Assembly: GCF_000478275.1 (NCBI RefSeq)
Contig: NZ_ASJB01000064.1
Location: 186,001-250,000 of the forward strand
Reading direction: 5' to 3'
Source: Amycolatopsis orientalis DSM 40040 = KCTC 9412
GTDB lineage: Bacteria > Actinomycetota > Actinomycetes > Mycobacteriales > Pseudonocardiaceae
DNA length: 64,000 bases
Shown here: positions 44,864 to 53,344 of the stretch, one piece after another
Position numbering within the stretch: the first letter of the stretch is position 1
How the letters are laid out: every line of letters begins with the position of its first letter
Translations under genes and position numbers: made by a program
The notes under the pieces: model-generated
Told to the model about the DNA's origin: nothing
Databases searched by the model: none
Seen by the model: only the letters and a program-made list of their open reading frames with translations

Positions 44864-45825
44864 CGACGACGGCCACGCGGGTGCGGGCGGCGGCGCGGCC
44901 GTCCGCACCCGCCGCCCGGGTCCGGCGGCCGGGGACGCGCAAGAAGCTGGAACTGGCGCTCCTGCTGGGGCCGGCGCTCGTGCTGTTCGCCGGATTCGTG
45001 CTGGTACCGATCGGGATCGCCGCGTTCTACAGCCTCTACGAGTGGAACGGCTTCGGCCCGCTGGACGACTTCGTCGGTTTCGACAACTACGTCGACGCCC
45101 TGTCCGGCTCGGTGTTCCAGGGCGCCATCGGGCACAACCTGATCATCGCGGGCCTGTCCCTGGTGATCCAGCTGCCGCTGTCCATCGGGCTCGCGATGCT
45201 GCTCAACCGCAAGCTGCGCGGCCGCGCGGTCCTCCGCGCCCTCGTGTTCGCGCCCTACGTCCTGTCGGAGGCGATCACCGCGGTGATCTGGCTGCTGATG
45301 TTGCAGCCGGACGGCTTCGTGGACCGGATGTTGCGCGGGATCGGTCTCGGCGGCCTGGTCCAGCACTGGCTCGCCGACCCGGGGATCGTGCTCTACACCC
45401 TGTTCGCGGTGATCACCTGGAAGTACATCGGGTTCGGCATCATCCTGCTGCTCGCCGGGCTCCAGGGTGTGCCTGCCGAACTGCGGGAGGCGGCCGCGCT
45501 CGACGGCGCGTCGGCCTGGCAGACCACCCGGCACGTGGTGCTGCCGCTGCTCGGGCCGACGATCCGGATCTGGGTGTTCCTGTCGGTGATCGGCTCACTG
45601 CAGCTGTTCGACCTGGTGTGGATCATGACCCTCGGCGGTCCGGCGAACTCGTCGGCCACCATGGCGACCTACCTGGTCGACCACGGGTTCAAACGGTACG
45701 AATTCGGATTCGGCAGTGCCGTCGCGGTGATCCTGTTCGTGATCTGTTTCGTGTTCGCGCTGCTGTACCAGCGCTTCGCCCTCCGCCGGGACACCGACGG
45801 GGCACTGACCAGGATGGTGAGCTGA
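44860..45825 (+). CDS. Sugar ABC transporter permease (MalF type)
   Basis: A 321-residue inner-membrane permease with six hydrophobic helices and the EAA loop ELREAAALDGASAWQTTRHVVLPLLGPTI that contacts the ATPase. GTG 44860 overlaps the binding-protein stop (GTGA). An Ala/Arg-rich cytoplasmic N-terminus (residues 1-30) precedes the first helix. It is translationally coupled to the next permease (1-bp TGATG overlap). Confidence 0.94.
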   Translation: MTTTATRVRAAARPSAPAARVRRPGTRKKLELALLLGPALVLFAGFVLVPIGIAAFYSLYEWNGFGPLDDFVGFDNYVDALSGSVFQGAIGHNLIIAGLSLVIQLPLSIGLAMLLNRKLRGRAVLRALVFAPYVLSEAITAVIWLLMLQPDGFVDRMLRGIGLGGLVQHWLADPGIVLYTLFAVITWKYIGFGIILLLAGLQGVPAELREAAALDGASAWQTTRHVVLPLLGPTIRIWVFLSVIGSLQLFDLVWIMTLGGPANSSATMATYLVDHGFKRYEFGFGSAVAVILFVICFVFALLYQRFALRRDTDGALTRMVS

Positions 45826-46643
45826 TGCGCCGCGCCGGGACGCCGATCGGTTACGTCGCCGCGATCGCCGTCCTCGGGATCACCGTGGTTCCGTTGCTGT
45901 TCGTCGTACTGGGCGGATTCCGCACCACCGCCCAGATCAACGCGTCTCCCGCCGGCCTGCCCGGCCCGTGGGTGTGGGACAACTACGCGTCGCTCCTCGG
46001 CTCTTCCGCGTTCTGGACGTTCCTGGGCAACAGCGCGCTGATCGCGGTGATCGCCACGCTCTTGACCGTCGCCTTGGGATCGATGGCCGCCTATGCCCTG
46101 TCCCGCTACGACTTCAAGGGCCGCGAGGGTTTCTACACGCTGTTCACCCTCGGCCTGTTGTTCCCGCTCGGGGTGGCGACCCTGCCGCTGTACCTGTGGC
46201 TGCGTCAGCTGGGGATGCTGGAGAGCTTCTGGGGTGTGGCGATCCCCGAGGCGGCGTTCTCGCTGCCGGTCACCATCGTCATCCTGCGGCCGTTCATGCG
46301 GGCGATCCCCGGGGAGATCGAGGACGCCGCCGTCCTTGACGGCACGAGCAGGCTCGGTTTCTTCTGGCGGATCCTGCTGCCGCTGTCCGTTCCCGCGCTG
46401 ACCACCGTCGCCGTGCTCGCGTTCGTGACCAGCTGGAACTTCTACCTGCTGCCGTTGCTGGTGTTCAACGACCCCGCGAACTTCACGCTGCCCCTCGGCG
46501 TGGCGACGTTCCAATCCCAGTACTCCCAGGACACCGCGCGCGTGCTCGCGTTCACCGCGTTGTCGATGATCCCCGCGCTCACGTTCTTCGTACTCGCCGA
46601 ACGGCGCATCGTCGGCGGGCTGACCGGCGCCGTGAAGGGCTGA
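45825..46643 (+). CDS. Sugar ABC transporter permease (MalG type)
   Basis: A 272-residue six-helix permease with EAA loop EIEDAAVLDGTSRLGFFWRILLPLSVPAL near the C-terminus. It starts at ATG 45825 sharing one base with the previous stop. With the MalF-type partner it forms the transmembrane channel of the importer. The GH115 gene follows after 58 bp and is probably in the same transcript. Confidence 0.94.
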   Translation: MRRAGTPIGYVAAIAVLGITVVPLLFVVLGGFRTTAQINASPAGLPGPWVWDNYASLLGSSAFWTFLGNSALIAVIATLLTVALGSMAAYALSRYDFKGREGFYTLFTLGLLFPLGVATLPLYLWLRQLGMLESFWGVAIPEAAFSLPVTIVILRPFMRAIPGEIEDAAVLDGTSRLGFFWRILLPLSVPALTTVAVLAFVTSWNFYLLPLLVFNDPANFTLPLGVATFQSQYSQDTARVLAFTALSMIPALTFFVLAERRIVGGLTGAVKG

Positions 46644-46701
46644 GGCCGGTCGAAAGCGGTCGCGGGTGCACCACTGGACACCGACTTTCAGGAGGTCGAA
46701 G

Positions 46702-49700
46702 ATGACGTCCGACGAGCAAGCCGTGCACCGCAGGGATTTCCTGCGATTGCTCGCCGTGCTGGGCGCCGGTACCGCGTTCACTCCGGGAGTCGCCGAGGCG
46801 GCACCCGAAAAGGGCGGGTTCCCGCTGGTGGCCCGAGGCAAGGCCGCGACGCTGGTGGTGAGTTCCGGCGACCAGCCGGGGGTCCGCCGCGTGGTGGGGG
46901 ATCTGCGCGACGACATCGAACGGGTCACCGGGATCCGGCCGGAGCTGGTCTTCGACCGGCCACCGGAGACCGGGCCGGTCGTGCTGATCGGCACGATCGG
47001 GCACAGTCCGCTGGTCGACGACCTCGTGGCCGCGCGGAAGCTGGACGTCGCCGGGATCGCGGGGAAGTGGGAGACTTCGCTGAGCCAGGTCGTCGACGGC
47101 AGGCTGGTCCTCACCGGCAGCGACCAGCGCGGCGTCATCTACGGCGTCTATGAGGTGTCCCGGCGGATCGGGGTGTCGCCCTGGTACTGGTGGGACGACG
47201 TGCCGGTGCCACCGGCCGACGAGCTTTTCGTGTCCGGGACACGATTCAGCCTCGGGACACCGCATGTGAAGTACCGCGGCTTCTTCATCAACGACGAGAA
47301 CCCCGCGCTCGGCACCTGGGCCCCGGCCCATTTCGGCCCGGGTCACGCGCCAGGCTTCCCCAACGGGTTCACCAGCGCCTTCTACGCGAAGGTGTTCGAG
47401 ACCTTGTTGCGGCTCAAGGGGAATTATCTCTGGCCCGCGGTGTGGGGGCGGGCGTTCGCCGAGGACGATCCGCTCAACCACGCCACGGCCAAGGAGTACG
47501 GCGTGGTCATGGGCACCTCGCACGAGGCGCCCATGATGCGCGGGATCGAGGAATGGAACCGGCACGCTTCACCGGGGCAGGACCCGTACGGCGGCACGGG
47601 GGAGTGGAGCTTCCGCCGCAACGCCGAAGCCGTCAAGGCCTATTGGGCCGACGGGATCCGGCGCATGGTCCGCGAGGACTTCGAAGGCGTGGTGACCCTC
47701 GGGATGCGCGGCAACGGCGACGTCAGCCTGCCCGACGGCGACGGGATCGAGCTGATGCGGGAGATACTGGCCGCCGAACGGGAGATCCTCGCCCGCGAAA
47801 CCGGCCGTGACCCGGCGACGGTGCCCCAGGTCTGGACGCTCTACAAGGAAGTCCTGCGGTACTGGGAGAAGGGCCTGCGGCCGCCGGACGACGTCATCGT
47901 CGTGTTCACCGACGACAACTGGGGCAACATCCGCAAGCACCCCGACCCGGCGCTGCCGCGGCATCCCGGCGGATACGGTCTCTACTACCACTTCGACTAC
48001 GTCGGCGGCGGCCGCAACTACAAGTGGGTCGACACGAACCTGCTGCCGAACGTCTGGGAGCAGCTGCACCAGGCCGTCGCCTACGGGACCGACCGGCTGT
48101 GGGTGGTCAACGCCGGGGACATGAAGGGCAACGAGCTACCGCTGCAGTTCTTCCTCGACTACGCCTGGGATCCCTCGGCCTGGCCGCTCGAGCGACTGTC
48201 CACTTGGGAGCGTGGCTTCGCCGAGACGAACTTCGGCCGGGGCACGGCGGCGGCGATCGCCGAGGTCCTGCACACCTACGGGCGGTTGCAGTCCCGTCGC
48301 AAACCCGAGCTGCTCAACCGCCGGATCACCCCGGGAACGCCGATCGTGTACGACGATCAGGCGACGCCGTTCAGTCTCGTGAACTACCGCGAGCTGGACG
48401 TCGTCACCGAGGAATGGCGGCAGCTCAGCGCGAAGGCCGAGAAGATCTCGGCCCGCCTGCCCGAGACCTACCGCGACGCCTACTACGAACTCGTGCTCTA
48501 CGCGGTGAAGGCGTCGGCCAACCTCTACGCGCTGCGGCGGGCCGAGTTCACCAACCTGCTGTACGCGGCGCAGGGCCGGGCCTCGGCCAATGCCCTCGCG
48601 GCGGCCACCGAAGCCCGGTTCGCCGACGACCTCGCGCTGGCGGAGAAGTTCAACACCGCGATCGCGGGCGGGAAATGGCGCGGCTTCCAGACCCAGCCGC
48701 ATATCGGTTACGGCGACGTCGCCCGCTACGGTCCGAACGCGCCCTGGCAGCAGCCGGAGAAGGACAACGTCGCCCTGCCGGACGAGATCTTCCCGGCCGT
48801 GCGGCGGATCGCGGTGCCGGAGCCCGCCGAACTGGGCATCGCGATCGACGGCTCCGAGCTGTGGTGGCCCGCGGCCCCCGGCACCCCGGTGCTCCCCGAG
48901 TTCAGCCCGTTCCAGAGCGCTCCTGGTCAGTACGTCGACGTCTTCAACCGAGGGCGGACGCCGTTCCGCTGCACGGTGACCGCCGACGTCCCCTGGGTGC
49001 GGACCGAACCGCGCGGTGGCCGGGTGGACGAACAACTCCGGATCGCTGTGAATGTCGACTGGACCCGCGCGCCCCGAGGGACGACCAGGGTGCCGCTCAC
49101 CGTGTCGGGCGCCGGGCGCGAGGTCCGCGTCGAGGCGGTCGTCCGCAATCCGGAGCTGCCCGCCTCGTGGCGCCGCGGGTTCATCGAGGCCGGGGGATAC
49201 GTGTCGATGGAGGCCGAGCACTGCACGGCGAACATCGGGACGGCCGGGGTGTCCTGGCGGCATATCCCGGATATCGGCCGCACCGGCGGCGGGATGACGC
49301 CCTTCCCGGTGACGTCGGCGAGCCAGGCACCGGGCGCCGGACCGCGTCTGGAGTACCGGCTGACCGTGTTCAGCCCGGGAACGGTGACCGTCTGGGCGTA
49401 TCTGTCGCCGAGGAGCAATGTGCTGGCCGGTGACGGGCTGCGCTACGCGGTGTCGTTCGACGACGCGGACCCGCAGGTCGTGAACATCACCAAGGCGACC
49501 GGTGCCGACGACATGACCATGAACCGGCAGTGGGAATGGACCACCTCCGACAACGTGAACCTGACCTCGACCCGGCACGTGCTCGGCTCGCCGGGGCCGC
49601 ACGTGCTGAAGTTCTGGATGGTGGACCCGGCGGTCGTGGTGCAGAAGCTGGTGGTCGACACCGGCGGGCTCCGGCCCAGCTACCTCGGGCCGCCGGAAAG

Positions 49701-49719
49701 CGTCCGGCTTGGCAGATGA
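46702..49719 (+). CDS. GH115 xylan alpha-glucuronidase, Tat-exported
   Basis: A 1005-residue glycoside hydrolase family 115 protein, the family that removes glucuronic or 4-O-methyl-glucuronic acid from polymeric xylan. The N-terminus HRRDFLRLLAVLGAGTAF looks like a twin-arginine signal (RRDFLR). Body motifs include KYRGFFINDENPALGTWAP, LKGNYLWPAVWGRAFAEDDPLN, EYGVVMGTSHEAPMMRG, FTDDNWGNIR and WVVNAGDMKGNELP. The C-terminal third adds beta-sandwich domains (GYVSMEAEHC). ATG 46702 has AGGAGG 7 bp upstream. Its 3' end overlaps the convergent lacI gene by 40 bp. Confidence 0.95.
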   Translation: MTSDEQAVHRRDFLRLLAVLGAGTAFTPGVAEAAPEKGGFPLVARGKAATLVVSSGDQPGVRRVVGDLRDDIERVTGIRPELVFDRPPETGPVVLIGTIGHSPLVDDLVAARKLDVAGIAGKWETSLSQVVDGRLVLTGSDQRGVIYGVYEVSRRIGVSPWYWWDDVPVPPADELFVSGTRFSLGTPHVKYRGFFINDENPALGTWAPAHFGPGHAPGFPNGFTSAFYAKVFETLLRLKGNYLWPAVWGRAFAEDDPLNHATAKEYGVVMGTSHEAPMMRGIEEWNRHASPGQDPYGGTGEWSFRRNAEAVKAYWADGIRRMVREDFEGVVTLGMRGNGDVSLPDGDGIELMREILAAEREILARETGRDPATVPQVWTLYKEVLRYWEKGLRPPDDVIVVFTDDNWGNIRKHPDPALPRHPGGYGLYYHFDYVGGGRNYKWVDTNLLPNVWEQLHQAVAYGTDRLWVVNAGDMKGNELPLQFFLDYAWDPSAWPLERLSTWERGFAETNFGRGTAAAIAEVLHTYGRLQSRRKPELLNRRITPGTPIVYDDQATPFSLVNYRELDVVTEEWRQLSAKAEKISARLPETYRDAYYELVLYAVKASANLYALRRAEFTNLLYAAQGRASANALAAATEARFADDLALAEKFNTAIAGGKWRGFQTQPHIGYGDVARYGPNAPWQQPEKDNVALPDEIFPAVRRIAVPEPAELGIAIDGSELWWPAAPGTPVLPEFSPFQSAPGQYVDVFNRGRTPFRCTVTADVPWVRTEPRGGRVDEQLRIAVNVDWTRAPRGTTRVPLTVSGAGREVRVEAVVRNPELPASWRRGFIEAGGYVSMEAEHCTANIGTAGVSWRHIPDIGRTGGGMTPFPVTSASQAPGAGPRLEYRLTVFSPGTVTVWAYLSPRSNVLAGDGLRYAVSFDDADPQVVNITKATGADDMTMNRQWEWTTSDNVNLTSTRHVLGSPGPHVLKFWMVDPAVVVQKLVVDTGGLRPSYLGPPESVRLGR

Positions 49720-50729
49720 CCGGCGGGCGGCGCGGTGCTGTCGCGGACCACGAGGCTGGTGGCGAGTTCGATGCGGTGGCTGTCCGGGACCCGGCCCTGT
49801 GCCAGCGAAATGGCGAGCCGTGCCCCGGCGGCCGCCATCTGCCGCAGCGGCTGGCGGATCGTGGTCAGTTCCGGGGTCAGCCAGCCCGCGAGCGGCAGAT
49901 CGTCGAAGCCGATCACGCTGAGGTCCTGCGGGATGCGCAGGCCGGCGTCGCGGGCGGCCTCGTAGACGCCGAGCGCCTGCAGGTCGCTGCCGGCGAACAC
50001 GGCGGTCGGCCGGTCGGGCAGGGCGAGCAGTGAGGTCAGCTGCCGGTAGCCGGACCGCGGATGGAAATCGCCGCGGCGCACCAGCGCCGGGTCGAAGGCC
50101 TGACCGGCGGCCTCCAGCGCGGCGCGGTAGCCGTCCATCCTGGCGCGGCTGCACAGAACCCCGTCGGGGCCGCCGATCACCGCGATCCGCCGGTGCCCGA
50201 GGTCGAGCAGATGCCGGGTGGCGGTCAGCCCGCCCTGCCGGTTGGTGGCGCCGACCGAAGGCGTCTCCGGCTCGGGCTGCCCGGCCGGGTCGATCACCAC
50301 CAGCGGGATGTCACGGGCCCGCAGTTTCGCCAGCTGCCCGACGGTGAGATCGGAGCAGACCGAAACGATGCCGACCGGGCGGCGGGTGAGCACGCTTTCC
50401 AGCCAGTCGTGCGCGGGGGTGTGGCGGCCCGACGATTCCGCGAGGACGACCGACATCCCGTTCTCGCGAGCGACGCTCTCCACACCGCGAATGATTTCCA
50501 GTGCCCAGGTGCTTTCGATTTCGTGGAACATCAGTTCCAGCAGGCGCGACCGCTGCGATCTTTGGTCGGCGCGCCGCCGATAGCCGAATTTACGGATCAA
50601 TTCCTCCACCCTGGCCCGGGTTTTGTCGGCGACGTCGGGGTGGCCGTTGACGACCTTGGAAACGGTCGGCACGGACACGCCTGCTTCGGCGGCTATCCGG
50701 CTGATGGTGACCCGAGGTTCCGTTGACAT
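49680..50729 (-). CDS. LacI family regulator divergent from the xylanase
   Basis: A 349-residue LacI protein: HTH RVTISRIAAEAGVSVPTVSKVVNGHPDVADKTRARVEELIRKFGY, effector domain with SVIGFDDLPLAGWLTPELTTIRQP. ATG 50729 is used since the longer reading crosses the divergent promoter; this ATG lies inside the palindrome TTGACATGTCAA. It is a likely local regulator of the GH10 xylanase. Its C-terminal codons are antisense to the last 40 bp of GH115. Confidence 0.93.
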   Translation of the reverse strand: MSTEPRVTISRIAAEAGVSVPTVSKVVNGHPDVADKTRARVEELIRKFGYRRRADQRSQRSRLLELMFHEIESTWALEIIRGVESVARENGMSVVLAESSGRHTPAHDWLESVLTRRPVGIVSVCSDLTVGQLAKLRARDIPLVVIDPAGQPEPETPSVGATNRQGGLTATRHLLDLGHRRIAVIGGPDGVLCSRARMDGYRAALEAAGQAFDPALVRRGDFHPRSGYRQLTSLLALPDRPTAVFAGSDLQALGVYEAARDAGLRIPQDLSVIGFDDLPLAGWLTPELTTIRQPLRQMAAAGARLAISLAQGRVPDSHRIELATSLVVRDSTAPPAGHLPSRTLSGGPR

Positions 50730-50734
50730 GTCAA
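50723..50734. promoter_or_regulatory. Palindrome TTGACATGTCAA over the lacI start
   Basis: Perfect 12-bp palindrome in the 38-bp gap between divergent lacI and xylanase genes. It contains the lacI start codon, so binding here could block lacI and the xylanase promoter together. Confidence 0.55.
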
Positions 50735-50767
50735 GGATTCTACGTCGGATCAATGAAAAGGAGACCC

Positions 50768-51784
50768 ATGAAGAACAAGATCTCCGCAAGACGTGCAGTC
50801 GCGCTTTTGGTCGCCGTCGCGGGCATTTCGGTGGTGAACTCGCTCCCGGCTTCGGCTGCCGTCCCGTTGAAGAGCATCACGAATCGTCACGTCGGCAGCG
50901 CGGTCGCGGCGAATCACCTCGCCAATGAAGCCGATTACCGGTCCGTGCTCACCCGTGAATTCGACAACGTCACCCCGGAGAACGAGATGAAATGGGGTGT
51001 CATCGAGGCGGAACGCGGCCGGTACGACTGGTCCGGTGCCGACGCGATCGTCGGTTACGCCCAGCGGACCGGAAAGACCGTCCGCGGGCACACCCTCGTC
51101 TGGCACAGCCAGCTGCCGGACTGGGTGGACGATCTCCCCGCCGGGGAACTGCGTTCGGTGACGCGGCGGCACATCGCCACCGAAATGGGCCGGTACAAGG
51201 GCAAGATCCGGGCGTGGGACGTGGTGAACGAGATGTTCAACGACGACGGCACCCGCCGCGCGTCGGTGTTCCAGCAGAAACTCGGTGACGGCTATGTCGC
51301 CGACGCGTTCCGCTGGGCCCGGGCGGCCGATCCGTCGGCGAAGCTGTACATCAACGACTACAACACCGAAGGGCTCAACGCGAAGAGCGATGCTTTGTAC
51401 AACCTGGTCCGGACGCTGAAACGGCAGGGCGTGCCGATCGACGGCGTCGGCTTCCAGGGCCATCTGGCCATTCAGTACGGCTTCCCCGCCGGTTATCAGG
51501 CGAACCTCGCCCGCTTCGCCGCGCTGGGCGTCGAGGTCGCGATCACCGAGGCCGACGTCCGCATCCCGTTGCCCGCCGATCCCGCCAAGCTGGACACGCA
51601 GGCGAACTACTTCAAGCAACTGTGGGACGGCTGCCACGCCGTGCGGCGGTGCGTGGAGTTCACGACCTGGGGCTTCACCGATCGCCATTCGTGGGTGCCG
51701 GACACGTTCCCCGGCGAAGGCGCGGCCTGCCTGTTCGACCCGAATCTCCGGCCCAAACCGGCCTACACCCGCATCAACCCCTGA
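50768..51784 (+). CDS. Secreted GH10 endo-1,4-beta-xylanase
   Basis: A 338-residue exported family 10 xylanase: signal peptide MKNKISARRAVALLVAVAGISVVNSLPASA, then a single TIM-barrel domain. The acid/base Glu155 sits in WDVVNEMF and the nucleophile Glu261 in ITEADVR. HTLVWHSQLPDW and the two Cys (GCHAVRRC) are typical. No carbohydrate-binding module is attached. ATG 50768 has AAGGAG upstream. It cuts the xylan backbone to oligosaccharides that the ABC importer of the same locus can take up. It is followed after 12 bp by family A copy 7. Confidence 0.96.
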   Translation: MKNKISARRAVALLVAVAGISVVNSLPASAAVPLKSITNRHVGSAVAANHLANEADYRSVLTREFDNVTPENEMKWGVIEAERGRYDWSGADAIVGYAQRTGKTVRGHTLVWHSQLPDWVDDLPAGELRSVTRRHIATEMGRYKGKIRAWDVVNEMFNDDGTRRASVFQQKLGDGYVADAFRWARAADPSAKLYINDYNTEGLNAKSDALYNLVRTLKRQGVPIDGVGFQGHLAIQYGFPAGYQANLARFAALGVEVAITEADVRIPLPADPAKLDTQANYFKQLWDGCHAVRRCVEFTTWGFTDRHSWVPDTFPGEGAACLFDPNLRPKPAYTRINP

Positions 51785-51796
51785 GGTGCCTCAAGT

Positions 51797-51842
51797 CTCG
51801 TGAGTGGTAATGACGGTTAGAACCGTCATTACCACTCACGAC
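51797..51842. repeat. Family A palindrome, copy 7
   Basis: Perfect core CGTGAGTGGTAATGACGGTT / complement with centre AG, 12 bp after the xylanase stop. Left end of an A-B-A module (51797-52027). Confidence 0.92.
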
Positions 51843-51875
51843 TGTGGCCCACCGGCTTCTCGTGCCAGACGTCGC

Positions 51876-51919
51876 GAAGGCCCCCTTTTGCGACGTCCAT
51901 CGTCGGAAAGGGGGCCTTC
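51876..51919. repeat. Family B hairpin, copy 4
   Basis: Arms GAAGGCCCCCTTTTGCGACG and CGTCGgAAAGGGGGCCTTC with loop TCCAT. The outer arms resemble copy 1 at 461-503. Confidence 0.85.
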
Positions 51920-51983
51920 AGGACGACTGCCCCCGACCGGACCCAATCGCCGAAGCGGCCCCGGGTCGCCAGGGCACCCGGTG

Positions 51984-52027
51984 TCGTGAGTGGTAAAGAG
52001 GGTTAGAACCGTCATTGCCACTCACGA
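51984..52027. repeat. Family A palindrome, copy 8 (degenerate)
   Basis: TCGTGAGTGGTAAaGAgGGTT, centre AG, right arm AACCGTCATTgCCACTCACGA. Right end of the A-B-A module. Confidence 0.85.
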
Positions 52028-52053
52028 GGCATGGGGGCTGCGGACGGAAGCGG

Positions 52054-52665
52054 TCACTTGCGGGCGACGAGTCGTTCCACCAGCCCGAGTTTGAACCGTT
52101 CCCGCGACTCGACGGTCAAGCCGAGGGCGTCGACCTTCTCCGACGGGCGCCGCAGGAAGTGCTCGCCCGCCATCGGCACGGTGACCTTCTCGGTGAGCCA
52201 TTGCAGGCCGCGGACTGCGCGCGACGAACTCGCGATGTGGTCGAGCAGGATGAGCCGACCGCTGGGGCGGAGGACCCGGGTCATCTCCCGCAACGCCTTG
52301 CCGTCGTCGGGGATGGCGCAGAGCCCGAGGGTACAGACCACGGTGTCGAACGAACCGGCGTCGAACGGCAGGTCATGGGCGTCCGCCCGGCGCAGGGTCG
52401 CCGGATGGCCGAGACGTTCGGCGCGGTCGCGGGCGATGGCGAGCATGCCGTCACTGAGGTCGATGCCGGTGAGGGTGACGTCCTCGGGATAGAGCGGCAG
52501 GTTCAGGCCGGTGCCGACAGCGACTTCCAGCACCTCGCCCTCGGCCCGCCCACAGGCCCATGCCCGCGAATCACCGAACAGCTTCCGGTCGAGGAACCGC
52601 ATCTCCCGGTCGTAGTTCCGGGATTTGCCGTCCCAGTAGCGGTTCCACCGCGCGGGCCGGGTCAT
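52054..52665 (-). CDS. Class I SAM-dependent methyltransferase
   Basis: A 203-residue methyltransferase of the UbiE/phosphatidylethanolamine-methyltransferase-like group. Seen: VLEVAVGTGLNLPLYP (SAM motif I), LTGIDLSDGML (motif II), DAHDLPFDAGSFDTVVCTLGLCAIPD (post-I and motif) and VLRPSGRLILLDHI. ATG 52665. It is the last gene of the cmtR operon, 10 bp after the cation transporter, but it has none of the conserved Cys of arsenite methyltransferases, so a direct role in metal methylation is doubtful. Confidence 0.85.
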   Translation of the reverse strand: MTRPARWNRYWDGKSRNYDREMRFLDRKLFGDSRAWACGRAEGEVLEVAVGTGLNLPLYPEDVTLTGIDLSDGMLAIARDRAERLGHPATLRRADAHDLPFDAGSFDTVVCTLGLCAIPDDGKALREMTRVLRPSGRLILLDHIASSSRAVRGLQWLTEKVTVPMAGEHFLRRPSEKVDALGLTVESRERFKLGLVERLVARK

Positions 52666-52675
52666 GGCGTTCCTT

Positions 52676-53344
52676 TCAGCAGCAGTGCTCTCCGCGCCAG
52701 GCCTCGCGGCCCTCCTTGACGGCGACGGCGGCGATGACGAGTGCGACCAGCGGGTCGGCCCAGTACCAGCCGAAGAGGCTGTTGAGCAGCAACCCGACGA
52801 GCAGCACACCGGAGAGGTACGTGCAGAGCAAGGTCTGTTTGGAGTCCGCGACGGCGCTCGCGGAGCCGAGTTCACGGCCGGCGCGGCGCTGGGCGTAGGA
52901 CAGGAACGGCATCACCAGCAGTGAAACCGCCGCCAGCACGATGCCGACCGTCGAATGTTCGGCGGCGTCGGCGCCGAACAGGCTGCGTACGGATTCGACG
53001 GTGACATAGGCGGCCAGCGCGAAGAAGGACACCGCGATGACCTTGAGTGCCGTGCGCTCGCGGGCTTCGGGGTCCTTGCCGGAGAACTGCCAGGCGACCG
53101 CCGTCGCGGAGGCGACCTCGATGACCGAGTCCAGGCCGAAGCCGATCAGCGCGGTCGAGGAGGCGATGCTGCCGGCGGAGATGGCGACGATCGCCTCGAT
53201 GACGTTGTAGGTGATCGTCGCGGCGACCAGCAGGCGGACCCGGCGCGACAGCAGGGCGCGGCGATCCGGGTCCACTGTGGACTCCGGGGTGCAGCAGCCG
53301 TCCGCGCAGCCGCTGGCTTCGAGAGGCAGTGCGCGTTCGGTCAT
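52676..53344 (-). CDS. Cation diffusion facilitator-like metal exporter
   Basis: A 222-residue CDF-type transporter with five to six helices. The metal-site helices carry LIGFGLDSVIEVASA and SAVADSKQTLLC, each with the Asp expected in CDF zinc/iron transporters. Cys-rich ends, CADGCC at residues 13-18 and EHCC at the very C-terminus, suggest metal binding at both termini. It lacks the usual large cytoplasmic C-terminal domain. ATG 53344 overlaps the cmtR stop (ATGA). It probably exports Cd, Pb or a similar ion sensed by the CmtR-like repressor. Confidence 0.9.
   Translation of the reverse strand: MTERALPLEASGCADGCCTPESTVDPDRRALLSRRVRLLVAATITYNVIEAIVAISAGSIASSTALIGFGLDSVIEVASATAVAWQFSGKDPEARERTALKVIAVSFFALAAYVTVESVRSLFGADAAEHSTVGIVLAAVSLLVMPFLSYAQRRAGRELGSASAVADSKQTLLCTYLSGVLLVGLLLNSLFGWYWADPLVALVIAAVAVKEGREAWRGEHCC

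Noticed and set aside
52054-52665. Arsenite methyltransferase (ArsM) call for the methyltransferase in the cmtR operon
   Set aside because: The conserved Cys residues of ArsM are absent and the sequence fits the general UbiE-like group.
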